Shown here: piece after piece, positions 23,583 through 32,278 of the stretch
Layout: every line of letters starts with the position of its first letter
Numbering within the stretch: position 1 is the stretch's first letter
Assembly (NCBI GenBank): GCA_035518635.1
Contig: DATIXI010000055.1
Location: 12,778 to 76,777, forward strand
Source of the DNA: AC-32 sp035518635
GTDB taxonomy: Bacteria > Actinomycetota > Thermoleophilia > Gaiellales > Gaiellaceae
Length of the DNA: 64,000 bases
Direction of reading: 5' to 3'
Notes under the pieces: generated by a model
Seen by the model: the letters and a program-made list of their open reading frames with translations, nothing else
Databases searched by the model: none
Told to the model about the DNA's origin: nothing
Translations under genes and position numbers: made by a program

Positions 23583-24341
23583 TCAGGGGGTGATCGGTGC
23601 GGTCCAGGCTGCGTTCCAGGTCTTGCGGTTGACGTTGCCCGTGACCGCGAGCCCTTTTTCGTTCTGGAACGCCTTGCAGATGGCTCGGCTGGCGGTGTCG
23701 TAGGTCCCGTTGACCGCGATGTGCCACCCGCGGCGAGCCATGCGCCGCTGCCAGACCTCGACGGCGTGTCCGGTACTGCCGAGCTTGAGGACGCCCGTGA
23801 ACGGCGGCGGGTTGGGCGCGGCGCCCCAGAAGTCGTCGGCGGTCTTCGAGACGTCGATCGTGCGGTGGTCGTAGATGCTCGGGAGCGTCTCCGGATGGTC
23901 CGAGGATCCCCATTGCGTGGCGTCGGCGCTGCCAGTCACGCCGAACCCGCACGCGGACGAGCAGATGTGCTCCCTCCCCGTGTAGTGAGCCGTCCAGATG
24001 CGGACCTCCGACCGGGCGATGCCTGCAGCCTCGAGGGAGCCCATGATCTCTCGCCAGTGCGAGGTCGAGAAGTAGAGCACCGGGCGCCAGACGCCGGCCG
24101 CGATCCGCCCCCGTGCCCACTGGCCCGCGTGGGCATAGGACATGTCCCCGGGCTCGAAGTCCCCGGCGGTGCCGATGCCGGCGCCGATGGCGTCGATGCT
24201 CAGGATGCGTAGTCGCGGGAACTGCCGGCGAGCACGCTCGTAGTTCGCGTAGGAGCCGTTTGCGTACGCGGCTATCGAGTCGAACTTCAGGCCCCTGAAG
24301 TTTCTGGCGGGATCGCCTGCCGTGTCGAACATGATCCCCAC
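23583..24341 (-). CDS. Glycoside-hydrolase-like (DUF1906-type) protein with C-terminal peptidoglycan-binding domain
   Basis: A 252-residue protein. Residues about 1-170 look like a TIM-barrel hydrolase domain of the DUF1906/GH25-like kind (GIMFDTAGDPARNFRGLKFD, RILSIDAIGAGI, RPVLYFSTSHW, VRIWTAHYTG). Residues about 185-250 form a peptidoglycan-binding domain (LKLGSTGHAVEVWQRRMA, AICKAFQNEKGLAVTG). Start GTG 24341 is preferred because TATGGT lies 6 nt upstream; an ATG at 24398 would give a longer protein without a promoter fit. No signal peptide is visible, so export would need another route. It could act on cell-wall glycan of the host or of a phage. Confidence 0.65.
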   Translation of the reverse strand: MGIMFDTAGDPARNFRGLKFDSIAAYANGSYANYERARRQFPRLRILSIDAIGAGIGTAGDFEPGDMSYAHAGQWARGRIAAGVWRPVLYFSTSHWREIMGSLEAAGIARSEVRIWTAHYTGREHICSSACGFGVTGSADATQWGSSDHPETLPSIYDHRTIDVSKTADDFWGAAPNPPPFTGVLKLGSTGHAVEVWQRRMARRGWHIAVNGTYDTASRAICKAFQNEKGLAVTGNVNRKTWNAAWTAPITP

Positions 24342-24458
24342 CGGGTGACCATACCGCGATACAGGGCCCGAAACGCCCTTCGAGACCCTCCTTCGCATCC
24401 TGGTGCCGAGTCGAACGCGTAGAGTCGTCCTCAGTCCGACCGACGAAGGAGAGAAGCG

Positions 24459-25826
24459 ATGGGCATGTATGCAGTTGTCGACCCCGCGACTGGCGAGACG
24501 ATCAAGGAGTACCCGACGATCACTGACGACGAGCTGCGGGACGCAATCACCCGCGCCGACCAGGCGCACCGGGAATGGTCGCAATCCACGACTGTCGCCG
24601 ATCGGGCCTCGCTCGTGCGTCGCGTCGGCGAGCTGCACTCGGAGCGGCGCAAGGAGCTCGCGGAGATCATCGTTCTCGAGATGGGCAAGCCGGTCGGCCA
24701 GGCTCGGGGCGAGGTCGACTTCTGCGCGTCGATCTACGAGTTCTACGCCGACAACGCGGAAGCGCTCATGGCGGACGAGCCGATCGAGCTCCTCGCAGGT
24801 GAGGGGTCGGCCGTCGTTCGCCGCAGCTCGCTCGGCGTCCTGCTGGGGATCATGCCGTGGAACTTTCCCTACTACCAGGTCGCCCGCTTCGCCGGACCGA
24901 ACCTCATCATCGGCAACACGGTCCTGCTGAAGCACGCGCCCCAGTGCCCGCAGTCGGCCGAGGCGATGGCGCAGATGTTCGCCGACGCCGGCTTCCCCGA
25001 CGGCGCATACGTGAACATCTACGCCACGAACGAGCAGATCGAGTGGGTGATCGCCGATCCACGCGTCCGCGGCGTCTCCGTCACCGGCTCCGAGCGCGCC
25101 GGGGCGGCCGTCGCAGAGATCGCCGGCCGGAACCTGAAGAAGGTCGTGCTCGAGATGGGCGGCTCTGACCCGTTCATCGTCCTCGGCACCGACGACCTCG
25201 ACAAGACGGTCGAGGACGCCGTTGCCGCGCGGATCGACAACGCCGGCCAGTCGTGCAACGCCGCGAAACGGATGATCGTGATCGAGGAGCTCTACGAGCC
25301 GTTCCTCGAGAAGTTCACCTCCGCGCTCACCGCCGTGAAGCAAGGCGATCCGCACGAGCGCGAGACCGAGTGCGGGCCGCTGTCCTCTCAGGTTGCCGCC
25401 GATCGCCTCGAGGATCAGGTCCAGCGCGCCGTAGAGCAGGGCGCAACGGTCGTCGCCGGCGGCAAGCGCAACGGCAACTACTTCGAGCCGACGGTGCTGA
25501 CGGACATCACGCCGGAGAACGAGATCTACCGAGAGGAGCTGTTCGGCCCTGTCGCCCAGGTCTATCGCGTGAGGTCGGAGGACGAGGCAGTCGAGCTCGC
25601 AAACGACACGCCCTTCGGACTCGGCTCCTACGTGATGACGAACGACCCGGAGCAGGCCGAGCGCGTCGCGGACCGGATCGACGCCGGCATGGTCTACGTG
25701 AACATCGTCGGCGCAGACGGCGCCGAGCTGCCGTTCGGCGGCACGAAACGCTCCGGCTTCGGACGCGAGCTCGGCCGCTACGGCGCCGACGAGTTCGTCA
25801 ACAAGAAGCTGATCCGCGTCAGCTGA
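24459..25826 (+). CDS. NAD(P)-dependent aldehyde dehydrogenase, succinate-semialdehyde dehydrogenase type
   Basis: A 455-residue aldehyde dehydrogenase of full length. GIMPWNFPYYQVARF (about 130) is the cofactor/substrate Asn region, KKVVLEMGGSDPFIV (about 225) carries the general-base Glu, and DNAGQSCNAAKR (about 260) the catalytic Cys. LFGPVAQVYRV and LPFGGTKRSGFGREL are the late family motifs. The short N-terminus and EEKK-free core resemble GabD/Sad enzymes, but the substrate is not proven. A good ribosome site (GGAGAGAAG) precedes ATG 24459, and TAGAGT at 24420-24425 is a likely -10. The end overlaps the convergent isochorismatase remnant by 8 bp. Confidence 0.85.
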   Translation: MGMYAVVDPATGETIKEYPTITDDELRDAITRADQAHREWSQSTTVADRASLVRRVGELHSERRKELAEIIVLEMGKPVGQARGEVDFCASIYEFYADNAEALMADEPIELLAGEGSAVVRRSSLGVLLGIMPWNFPYYQVARFAGPNLIIGNTVLLKHAPQCPQSAEAMAQMFADAGFPDGAYVNIYATNEQIEWVIADPRVRGVSVTGSERAGAAVAEIAGRNLKKVVLEMGGSDPFIVLGTDDLDKTVEDAVAARIDNAGQSCNAAKRMIVIEELYEPFLEKFTSALTAVKQGDPHERETECGPLSSQVAADRLEDQVQRAVEQGATVVAGGKRNGNYFEPTVLTDITPENEIYREELFGPVAQVYRVRSEDEAVELANDTPFGLGSYVMTNDPEQAERVADRIDAGMVYVNIVGADGAELPFGGTKRSGFGRELGRYGADEFVNKKLIRVS

Positions 25827-26366
25827 GCTGCCTGCAGGCTGCCGCGGTCGTCACGACCTCCGCGAACTCGTCCTGGAGGTTGATGCCGGTCATGCGTGCG
25901 ATCTCGGCAGCCGGCACCACCTCGCCATCGGGCGAGGTGATGTCGAACGAGTGGGTCGCGTCGAGGACGAACCACACGTCGTACCCGAGGTCGGAACCGA
26001 CGCGAGCGGTCGTCTCACAGCAGAAGTTGGTCTGAATCCCGCACACCGCGATCGCGCCGATCCCGCGCTCGCGCAGCCAGGCGTCGAGATCGACATCTCC
26101 GTGAAACGACGAGTGCACCGTCTTGACGATGCGCAGATCGGGCTCGCCGGCGACGGCCTCTTTCAGCTCGAAGCCGGGCGTGCCGCGCTCGACGGTCCAC
26201 CCTTCCAATCGTGCTGAACGACCACGATCGGGTCGCCGCGCCGGCGCCACGCGGCAATCAGCTTGGCGACGTTCTCCTCGGCATGGGGATTGTCGCGGGG
26301 TCCGAGCGCCGGATCCTCGAAGCCGCGCTGGACGTCGACCACCAGCAGCGCACGCTGCCCGATCAT
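25819..26366 (-). pseudogene. Isochorismatase-family cysteine hydrolase, interrupted by a frameshift
   Basis: The first frame (from ATG 26366, preceded by TAGAGT at 7 nt) encodes IGQRALLVVDVQRGFEDPA with the catalytic Asp, and runs to PIVVVQHDW. The second frame continues with ERGTPGFELKEAV, LRIVKTVHSSFHG with the Lys, and CGIQTNFCCETTARVGSDLG with the catalytic Cys. The frames join between about 26191 and 26210 and differ by one missing base. The joined length of about 182 residues is normal for the family, and all three catalytic residues are intact. This could be a recent inactivation, an assembly error or, less likely, a recoding site. Confidence 0.75.
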
Positions 26367-26464
26367 CGGCCCGACTCTAACAAGGTGGTCCCGGGAACCC
26401 TCGGTGCGCACGAGCTCGAGGCATCCTCGGTGATGCCCCGAACTCGCGCTTTTGGCCTAGGGAG

Positions 26465-26551
26465 CGGAGGGGGAGGGATTTGAACCCCCGCGGGGCTTGC
26501 ACCCCGAACGGTTTTCGAGACCGCCGCATTCGACCGCTCTGCCACCCCTCC
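26465..26551 (-). tRNA. tRNA-Ser (anticodon CGA)
   Basis: The reverse complement has acceptor GGAGGGG/CCCCTCC, D-arm TGGCAGAGCGGTCGAATGC, anticodon loop CTCGAAA (CGA, decoding UCG) and a long variable arm TCGGGGTGCAAGCCCCG. The T-arm GGGGGTTCAAATCCCTC follows. No CCA is encoded. It is divergent from the next tRNA-Ser with 79 bp between. Confidence 0.95.
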
Positions 26552-26630
26552 GGCGACGTGCGGGAGACAGGGTACCGCGCTCGGGGCACGGAAAGAGGTT
26601 GCCGGGTGGTCGGCTATCCTGTGGCGGTCC

Positions 26631-26722
26631 GGAGAAGTGGCCGAGTGGCTGAAGGCGGCGCCCTGCTAAGGCGTTAGGTGGGGAGAATCCCTGCCTCGAG
26701 GGTTCGAATCCCTCCTTCTCCG
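26631..26722 (+). tRNA. tRNA-Ser (anticodon GCT)
   Basis: Acceptor GGAGAAG/CTTCTCC, D-arm TGGCCGAGTGGCTGAAGGC, anticodon loop CTGCTAA (GCT, decoding AGC/AGU), long variable arm AGGTGGGGAGAATCCCTGCC and T-arm GAGGGTTCGAATCCCTC. The discriminator is G and no CCA is encoded. Confidence 0.95.
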
Positions 26723-26894
26723 CTCCGCGATCCCGGGGTCGCTATCACCCTTCCGGGGCATGGCCGGAGAGGGGTTTCTGCGCATGCTAAGCCTGCCGGC
26801 TCTCCCCTCTCAGATCCCGGCACTGGCGTAGCTCGCTTCAGCGGCAACGAGGCGAGCTTCGTCGTTTCTGGAGGCGTTTCTCGATACTCCCCGC

Positions 26895-27893
26895 ATGCGC
26901 ATCGGCCGGCGGGAAGTTGCGATCACGAACCCTGACAAGGTCTTCTTTCCCGAGCCCGGGCTGACGAAGGGCGACCTGGTCGACTACTACGTCGACGTCG
27001 CCGATTGCGTCCTCCACCACATCCGCCGAAGGCCGTTCCACATGAAGCGGTACCCGAACGGCGTCGACGGCGACTTCTTCCACCAGAAGCGCGTGCCGCC
27101 GCACCCGGACTTCGTCGGCGAGCAGTTCGTCCAGTTCCCGAGCGGCCACTCGACGGTGTTCGCGGTGGTCGACAACCCCGCCGCGCTCGCCTGGGTGGTC
27201 AACCTCGGCTGTATCGAGCTCCACACCTGGCACTCGCGGGTGGACGACATCGAGCGGCCGGACTACCTACTGATCGACCTCGACCCGAGCGAGGGCAACC
27301 CGTGGGAGTTCGTCCGCGAGATCGCGCTCGTCGTGAGGCAGGTGATGGACGAGCTCGGCCTCGCGTCCTATCCGAAGACGTCTGGCGCGACCGGCTTGCA
27401 CGTTCTGGCGCCGATCCGGCCCGAGCTTCCGTTCCCGGAGGTCCGTCGCTTCGCGAAGGCGCTCGCGGAGGAGGTGGAGCGGCGGGTCGGCGACCAGGAT
27501 GTCGCCACGACGACCTGGAAGGTCGCCGACCGGAGCGGCGTCTTCGTCGACTTCGGCCAGAACGCCCGCGACCGGACGATCGCCTGCGCATACTCGGTCC
27601 GCCCGACTCCCGACGCACGCGTCTCGGCGCCGCTGCGCTGGGAGGAGGTGACGCGCTCGGACCCGGCCCGTTTCACGCTGAAGACGATGCGGAAGCGGAT
27701 CGACAAGGTCGGCGACCTGACCGCCGGAATGTGGCGCCGCAAGTCGAGCCTGATCCCGCGCTTCGAGCAGCTCGGGCTGGAACCGGCCGACCCGGAGAGG
27801 GTCGTGACGCGAACGCGAAGCTCGCGGCGCTGGGTCAGCGACCAGCGAGGAGCTTCGGCACGGTCAGGTCGCTCGCGCGGCGCGGGGGCCTGA
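26895..27893 (+). CDS. LigD-type DNA polymerase/primase domain protein (NHEJ)
   Basis: A 332-residue stand-alone polymerase domain of the LigD/primase-small-subunit family. ITNPDKVFFPEPGLTKGDLV at the start, RRPFHMKRYPNGVDGDFFHQ, LIDLDPSEG with the catalytic Asp pair, and PKTSGATGLHVLAPI with the nucleotide-binding His are all in place. It should fill gaps and add nucleotides at broken ends during non-homologous end joining. ATG 26895 lies 6 nt after GATACT. It converges on, and overlaps by 59 bp, the ATP-dependent ligase gene that supplies the partner activity. No Ku gene is in the window. Confidence 0.85.
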   Translation: MRIGRREVAITNPDKVFFPEPGLTKGDLVDYYVDVADCVLHHIRRRPFHMKRYPNGVDGDFFHQKRVPPHPDFVGEQFVQFPSGHSTVFAVVDNPAALAWVVNLGCIELHTWHSRVDDIERPDYLLIDLDPSEGNPWEFVREIALVVRQVMDELGLASYPKTSGATGLHVLAPIRPELPFPEVRRFAKALAEEVERRVGDQDVATTTWKVADRSGVFVDFGQNARDRTIACAYSVRPTPDARVSAPLRWEEVTRSDPARFTLKTMRKRIDKVGDLTAGMWRRKSSLIPRFEQLGLEPADPERVVTRTRSSRRWVSDQRGASARSGRSRGAGA

Positions 27894-28863
27894 CCTCGCG
27901 CCAGGCGCACGCCTCGGGGTCCTTGTCGGGGCGGAAGCGGATGAACCGCGTCCCGTGCCGGAAGCGGTTGCGCTCGAGCTTGTCGTAGCGCACCTCACAG
28001 ACGAGCTTCGGCCGCACCGGGTTCCAATCGAGCTCCTTCCCGCGCGACCACCGGCTCTGCCCTCCGGGGATCCGGTTGTCGCTGACCAGGCTCTTCTGTC
28101 GCAGCTTCGGCAGCCTCTCCTCCAGCTCTCGGCGCACGGGCGCGGGGAAGCCGGAGCAGTGGCCGACGAAGTCGAGCTCGCCCTCGTCGTCGTAGAGCCC
28201 GAGCAGGAGCGTCGAGATCCGGCCTTCCGCCTTCTCGCTCCAGCGGAAGCCGACGATCACGCAGTCGGCGGTGCGGTACGGCTTGACCTTGACCACGCCG
28301 TCGCGCGAGCCGGGCAGGTAGGGCCCGCCGAGGCGCTTCGCGATCACGCCGTCGAGCCCGGCCTTGTCCACCCGCGGGAGCCACTTCTCGGCCTGCTTGC
28401 GGTCGCGCGTGGCCGGCGAGAGCTGGAAGCGCTTTGCCTTGTGCTCGAGCTCGCGGCGCCGCTTCTCGAGCGGCAGCTCGTGGGTCGGCGAGCCCTTCCA
28501 GAGGAGCAGGTCGAACGCGATGTACTCGGCCGGGATCTCCGCGGAGAGCTTGCGGATCCGGCTCTCGGCGGGGTGCAGCCTGAGCTGGAGCGCGTCGAAG
28601 TCCAGCCGTCCCTTCTGGACGATCACGATCTCGCCGTCGAGCGCGGACTCGGCCGGCAGGATCGCGCCGAGCCCATCGAGCTCCGGGAAGTAGCGCAGCA
28701 GCGGCCGCCCGTTGCGGCTCCAGAGGCGAAGGCCGCCGCCCAGGTTCTCGAGCACCCCGCGGAACCCGTCCCACTTGGGCTCGTACTGCCAGCCGTCGGC
28801 CTCGGGGAGCCCGTCCACGAGCTCGGCTTCCATCGGCGGGAAGGGCAGGTTCTTCGGCGGCAT
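27835..28863 (-). CDS. ATP-dependent DNA ligase (LigC/LigD-ligase type)
   Basis: A 342-residue ligase. YEPKWDGFRG is motif I with the adenylated Lys at about residue 30, SALDGEIVI motif III, EYIAFDLLLWKG motif IIIa, GLDGVIAKRLGG motif IV and GVVKVKPYRTADCVIVGF motif V leading into the OB-fold. It seals double-strand breaks using ATP. ATG 28863 is taken as start; a TTG at 28875 is also in frame. TAGCGT at 28880-28875 may be the -10. The last 59 bases of coding sequence are shared, on the other strand, with the polymerase gene. Confidence 0.85.
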   Translation of the reverse strand: MPPKNLPFPPMEAELVDGLPEADGWQYEPKWDGFRGVLENLGGGLRLWSRNGRPLLRYFPELDGLGAILPAESALDGEIVIVQKGRLDFDALQLRLHPAESRIRKLSAEIPAEYIAFDLLLWKGSPTHELPLEKRRRELEHKAKRFQLSPATRDRKQAEKWLPRVDKAGLDGVIAKRLGGPYLPGSRDGVVKVKPYRTADCVIVGFRWSEKAEGRISTLLLGLYDDEGELDFVGHCSGFPAPVRRELEERLPKLRQKSLVSDNRIPGGQSRWSRGKELDWNPVRPKLVCEVRYDKLERNRFRHGTRFIRFRPDKDPEACAWREVRPPRRASDLTVPKLLAGR

Positions 28864-28971
28864 CGCTGGGGGCAACGCTACCGCCTCGGGTTCCGCGCAT
28901 TGACTCGTGCAGCGGCCCGGAGTAGAAAGGTCGTGCTGGCGAACACATCTCGACGGAGGGTTGCAACGCCC

Positions 28972-30369
28972 GTGACTGGGGTCATCCCGCTTCCCGCTCG
29001 CGTTCTCGCCCTGCTAGGGGCAGTCGCCGTGATCGCCTGCTCGGGCGCGGCGGTTGCCTCACCGTCTGGCTCGAGATCCGCGAGCACGCGGGCCACGGCG
29101 ATCGCAGCCGGCGGTCTCCATACCTGTCTGCTCACGAGCGCAGGCGCGGTCAAGTGCTGGGGCTACAACCGCTACGGCCAGCTCGGCGACGGGACGACCA
29201 CCGATCGCCACGCTCCGGTCGCCGTCTCTGGGCTTGCCGGCGGCGTGGCCGCGATCGCCGCCGGCTACGACCACACCTGCGCGCTGACGAGCGCTGGCGG
29301 GGTCGAGTGCTGGGGCTGGAACAAGTACGGCCAGCTCGGCGACGGGACGACGACCGACCGTCGCCGGCCGGTCGACGTCTCCGGTCTGACGAGCGGCGTG
29401 GCCGCGATCGCCCCCGGCGGCGGCCACACCTGCGCGCTCACGAGCGCGGGCGGGGTCGAGTGCTGGGGGGACGACGAGGTCGGTCAGCTGGGCGACGGAA
29501 CACTGACCCAGCGTTACACGCCCGTCGACGTCTCCGGCCTGACGAGCGGCGTGGCCGCGATCGCCGCCGGTGCCGCCCACACCTGCGCGCTGACGAGCGC
29601 GGGCGGGGTCAAGTGCTGGGGGGACGACGAGCTCGGCCAGCTCGGCGACGGAACACTGACCCAGCATTACGCGCCCGTCGACGTCTCCGGCCTGACGAGC
29701 GGCGTGGTCGCGATCGCCGCCGGCGGCGATCACGCCTGCGCGCTCACGACCGCGGGAGGGGTCAAGTGCTGGGGTGACAACACAGGCGGCCAGCTCGGCG
29801 ACGGGACGAACGAGGGCAGCTCGACTCCGGTCGCCGTCTCCGGCCTGACGAGCGGTGTCATGGCGATCGGCGCCGCCCGCGCGAGCCACACCTGCGCGCT
29901 GAAGACCGCGGGCGGAGTTGTGTGCTGGGGCTACAACGTCGACGGCCAGCTCGGTGACGGGACGACGATCGAGCGCACCGCGCCGGTCGACGTCTCCGGC
30001 CTGACGGGCGGCGTGGCCGCGATCGCCGCCGGCGGCGTTCACACCTGCGCGCTGACGAGCGCGGGCGGGGTCGAGTGCTGGGGCGGCAACACCCACGGTG
30101 GGCTCGGCGACGGGACCAAGATCGACAGGCACAGGCCCGTCGGTGTGATCGGTTTCGGCGGGGTGGTCAGATGCGTCGTGCCGAACGTGCTCGGGGAGCC
30201 GCTCGCGAAGGCAAAGACCAGGATCGCGCGAGCCCACTGCCGGGTCGGGACGGTCAAGCGCGTTGCCTCGAGGAAGAAGAAGAACACCGTCGTCGGCGAG
30301 AGCCCGCGCCCCGGCAAGCGCCTGAGGAAGGGCGCCAGGGTCAACCTCACGGTCAGCCGCGGCCGCTAG
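28972..30369 (+). CDS. Secreted RCC1-repeat beta-propeller protein with C-terminal PASTA module
   Basis: A 465-residue protein with an N-terminal signal-like helix (ARVLALLGAVAVIACSGAAV). Residues about 41-398 hold seven RCC1 repeats of about 51 residues, each with an HTCALTSAGGV-x-CWG and GQLGDGT core. This should make a seven-bladed propeller with a Cys pair in each blade. Residues about 400-465 are a PASTA-like module (CVVPNVLGEPLAKAKTRIA, AHCRVG, then KGARVNLTV), which in other proteins binds peptidoglycan or muropeptides. Start GTG 28972 follows GGAGGG at 11 nt; GTG 28933 is an alternative. The last 4 bases overlap the convergent phosphatase gene. The ligand of the propeller is unknown. 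Confidence 0.8.
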   Translation: MTGVIPLPARVLALLGAVAVIACSGAAVASPSGSRSASTRATAIAAGGLHTCLLTSAGAVKCWGYNRYGQLGDGTTTDRHAPVAVSGLAGGVAAIAAGYDHTCALTSAGGVECWGWNKYGQLGDGTTTDRRRPVDVSGLTSGVAAIAPGGGHTCALTSAGGVECWGDDEVGQLGDGTLTQRYTPVDVSGLTSGVAAIAAGAAHTCALTSAGGVKCWGDDELGQLGDGTLTQHYAPVDVSGLTSGVVAIAAGGDHACALTTAGGVKCWGDNTGGQLGDGTNEGSSTPVAVSGLTSGVMAIGAARASHTCALKTAGGVVCWGYNVDGQLGDGTTIERTAPVDVSGLTGGVAAIAAGGVHTCALTSAGGVECWGGNTHGGLGDGTKIDRHRPVGVIGFGGVVRCVVPNVLGEPLAKAKTRIARAHCRVGTVKRVASRKKKNTVVGESPRPGKRLRKGARVNLTVSRGR

Positions 30370-30947
30370 GCGGCGCGCTCGTTCCACAACCGGATGACCG
30401 GCGCCTCCCGCTCGTAGCCGAGGATGCTGATCGTCGCCGGGTCGAGCGCGAAGAGCCGGCCGGCGTCCGGCTCCAGGCCGAGCCACCGGGCTGCGACGAC
30501 CCGGAGGAGGTGCCCGTGCGCGAACACGGCGACGTCGCCGCCGACCGAGCGAAGCTCCGCGATCACCCGGTCGGCGCGCTCGCCGACCTCCGCCGCCGTC
30601 TCGCCGTCGGGGGCTCCGTCGGCCCACAGGCTCCAGCCCGGGCGCTCGGCGCGGATCTCGTCGGTCGTGCGCCCCTCGTAGGCGCCGTAGTCCCACTCGC
30701 GAAGGTCGTCCCGCTCCTCGGCTGCATCGCCGAGGCCCGCCAGTCGGCAGGTCTCGGCTGCGCGCGCGAGCGGGCTCGTCAGGACGAGCGCGAACCGATG
30801 CCTCGCCAGCGCGGCGCCGACTGCTTGCGCCTCCTGCCGCCCCGCCTCGGTGAGCGGGATGTCGGTGCGTCCTGTGTGCCTGCCCTCCCGCGACCACTCC
30901 GTCTCACCGTGGCGGACGAGCACGACCTCGTGAGCTCCCGTCGCCAT
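30366..30947 (-). CDS. Histidine phosphatase (phosphoglycerate mutase-like) family protein
   Basis: A 193-residue protein with VVLVRHGETEWSREGRHTGR at the N-terminus carrying the catalytic RHG motif. LTSPLARAAETCRLAG and EWDYGAYEGRTTDEI follow, with VAVFAHGHLLRVVAARWLG holding the second His. The length fits the broad-specificity phosphatase branch (CobC/GpmB-like) better than glycolytic mutases. The ATG at 30947 lies 7 nt after CATCCT and is divergent from fabF with 40 bp between. The substrate is unknown. Confidence 0.8.
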   Translation of the reverse strand: MATGAHEVVLVRHGETEWSREGRHTGRTDIPLTEAGRQEAQAVGAALARHRFALVLTSPLARAAETCRLAGLGDAAEERDDLREWDYGAYEGRTTDEIRAERPGWSLWADGAPDGETAAEVGERADRVIAELRSVGGDVAVFAHGHLLRVVAARWLGLEPDAGRLFALDPATISILGYEREAPVIRLWNERAA

Positions 30948-30987
30948 CGGCGAGAGGATGGCATGTCGCGACCAATAAGCTCTCCCG

Positions 30988-32217
30988 GTGCGCCGCGTAG
31001 CCGTCACCGGGCTGGGAGCGATCACGCCGGTCGGGAACACCGCCGGGGAGACCTGGCGCGCCGCCGTCGCCGGCGAGAGCGGGATCGACTTCATCCGCTC
31101 GTTCGACACCGACGGGTTCCCGGTGCGGATCGCCGCGGAGGTGAAGGACTTCGACCCGACCGGGCTCGCGCCGCCGAAGGAGCTGCGGCGGCTCGACCGC
31201 AACGTCCAGCTCGCGCTCGGTGCGGCCAAGGAGGCGGTCGAGGACTCGGGCCTGAACGGCTACGACCCGATGCGGGTCGGGATCGTGTTCGGCTCGGCGA
31301 TCGGCGGCCTGATCGGGATCGTCGACCAGGCCGACACGCTCCGCGAGCGTGGGGCCGACCGCGTCTCGCCCTACTTCATCCCCAGCGTGCTCGTGGACTC
31401 GGCGAGCGGCCAGATCGCGATCTCGCTCGGGATCCGCGGCCCGAACTACGCGCCGGTCTCGGCATGCGCGACGGGCTCGCACGCGGTGGGGGAGGGGGCG
31501 GAGACGATCCGCCGCGGAGACGCAGACGCGATCCTGGCGGGCGGCACCGAGGCCTGCATGCACCCGCTGATCCTGGCCGGGTTCTGCGCGATGCGCGGGC
31601 TGGCGGCCGAGGACGAGGACCCGCCGCGCGCGTCGCGGCCGTTCGACGCGACCCGGGCGGGCTTCGTGATGGGGGAGGGGGCCTGCGTGCTCGTGCTCGA
31701 GGAGCTCGAGTCCGCCCGCGCGCGGGGCGCGAGGATCTACGCGGAGGTGCTCGGCTACGGCGCCTCCAACGACGCGTACCACATGGCTGCCCCCGAGCCG
31801 GAGGCCGTCGGCGTGGCCGACATGATGCGCGCCGCGCTCGACCGCGCGGGAGTCGAACGCGAGCGGGTCGGCTACATCAACGCGCACGGGACCTCGACGC
31901 CGCTCGGCGACGCCGCGGAGACGAAGGCGATCAAGGACGTGTTCGGCGCTCACGCCTACGAGCTGGCCGTCTCTTCGACGAAATCGGTGATGGGACACTG
32001 CTTCGGGGCGGCCGGCGCGATCGAGGCGATGATGTGCGTGCGTGCCGTGCACGAGGGCGTGCTCCCGCCGACGATCAACTACCGGAACCCCGATCCGGTT
32101 TGCGACCTCGACTACGTCCCGAACGAGGCGCGCGAGACCCAGGTCGACGTCGCCCTCTCCAACGCAATGGGCCTCGGCGGCCACAACGCCTGCGTCCTGA
32201 TCGGCCGCGCTCCTTGA
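30988..32217 (+). CDS. fabF: 3-oxoacyl-[acyl-carrier-protein] synthase II
   Basis: A 409-residue condensing enzyme of normal FabF length. VSACATGSHAVGEGAETIRR contains the nucleophilic Cys, INAHGTSTPLGDAAET the first His and STKSVMGHCFGAAGAIEAM the Lys and second His. RVAVTGLGAITPVGN is the usual start. It extends acyl-ACP with malonyl-ACP in fatty acid synthesis. No other fab gene is adjacent, so it is a stand-alone unit or serves a special lipid. GTG 30988 lies 6 nt after TAAGCT. Confidence 0.9.
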   Translation: MRRVAVTGLGAITPVGNTAGETWRAAVAGESGIDFIRSFDTDGFPVRIAAEVKDFDPTGLAPPKELRRLDRNVQLALGAAKEAVEDSGLNGYDPMRVGIVFGSAIGGLIGIVDQADTLRERGADRVSPYFIPSVLVDSASGQIAISLGIRGPNYAPVSACATGSHAVGEGAETIRRGDADAILAGGTEACMHPLILAGFCAMRGLAAEDEDPPRASRPFDATRAGFVMGEGACVLVLEELESARARGARIYAEVLGYGASNDAYHMAAPEPEAVGVADMMRAALDRAGVERERVGYINAHGTSTPLGDAAETKAIKDVFGAHAYELAVSSTKSVMGHCFGAAGAIEAMMCVRAVHEGVLPPTINYRNPDPVCDLDYVPNEARETQVDVALSNAMGLGGHNACVLIGRAP

Positions 32218-32278
32218 GCTCGCATCCTGCAGGGCTTAGGGTGAGCCCGGCGGGATCAGGAGGAGTGGAGGGGGCGAG

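Noticed and set aside
26723..26894. Terminator-like symmetric stretches (for example AGCTCGC and GCGAGCT) after tRNA-Ser(GCT)
   Set aside because: Loops are long and no T-run follows. The symmetry is no better than expected in DNA of this composition.
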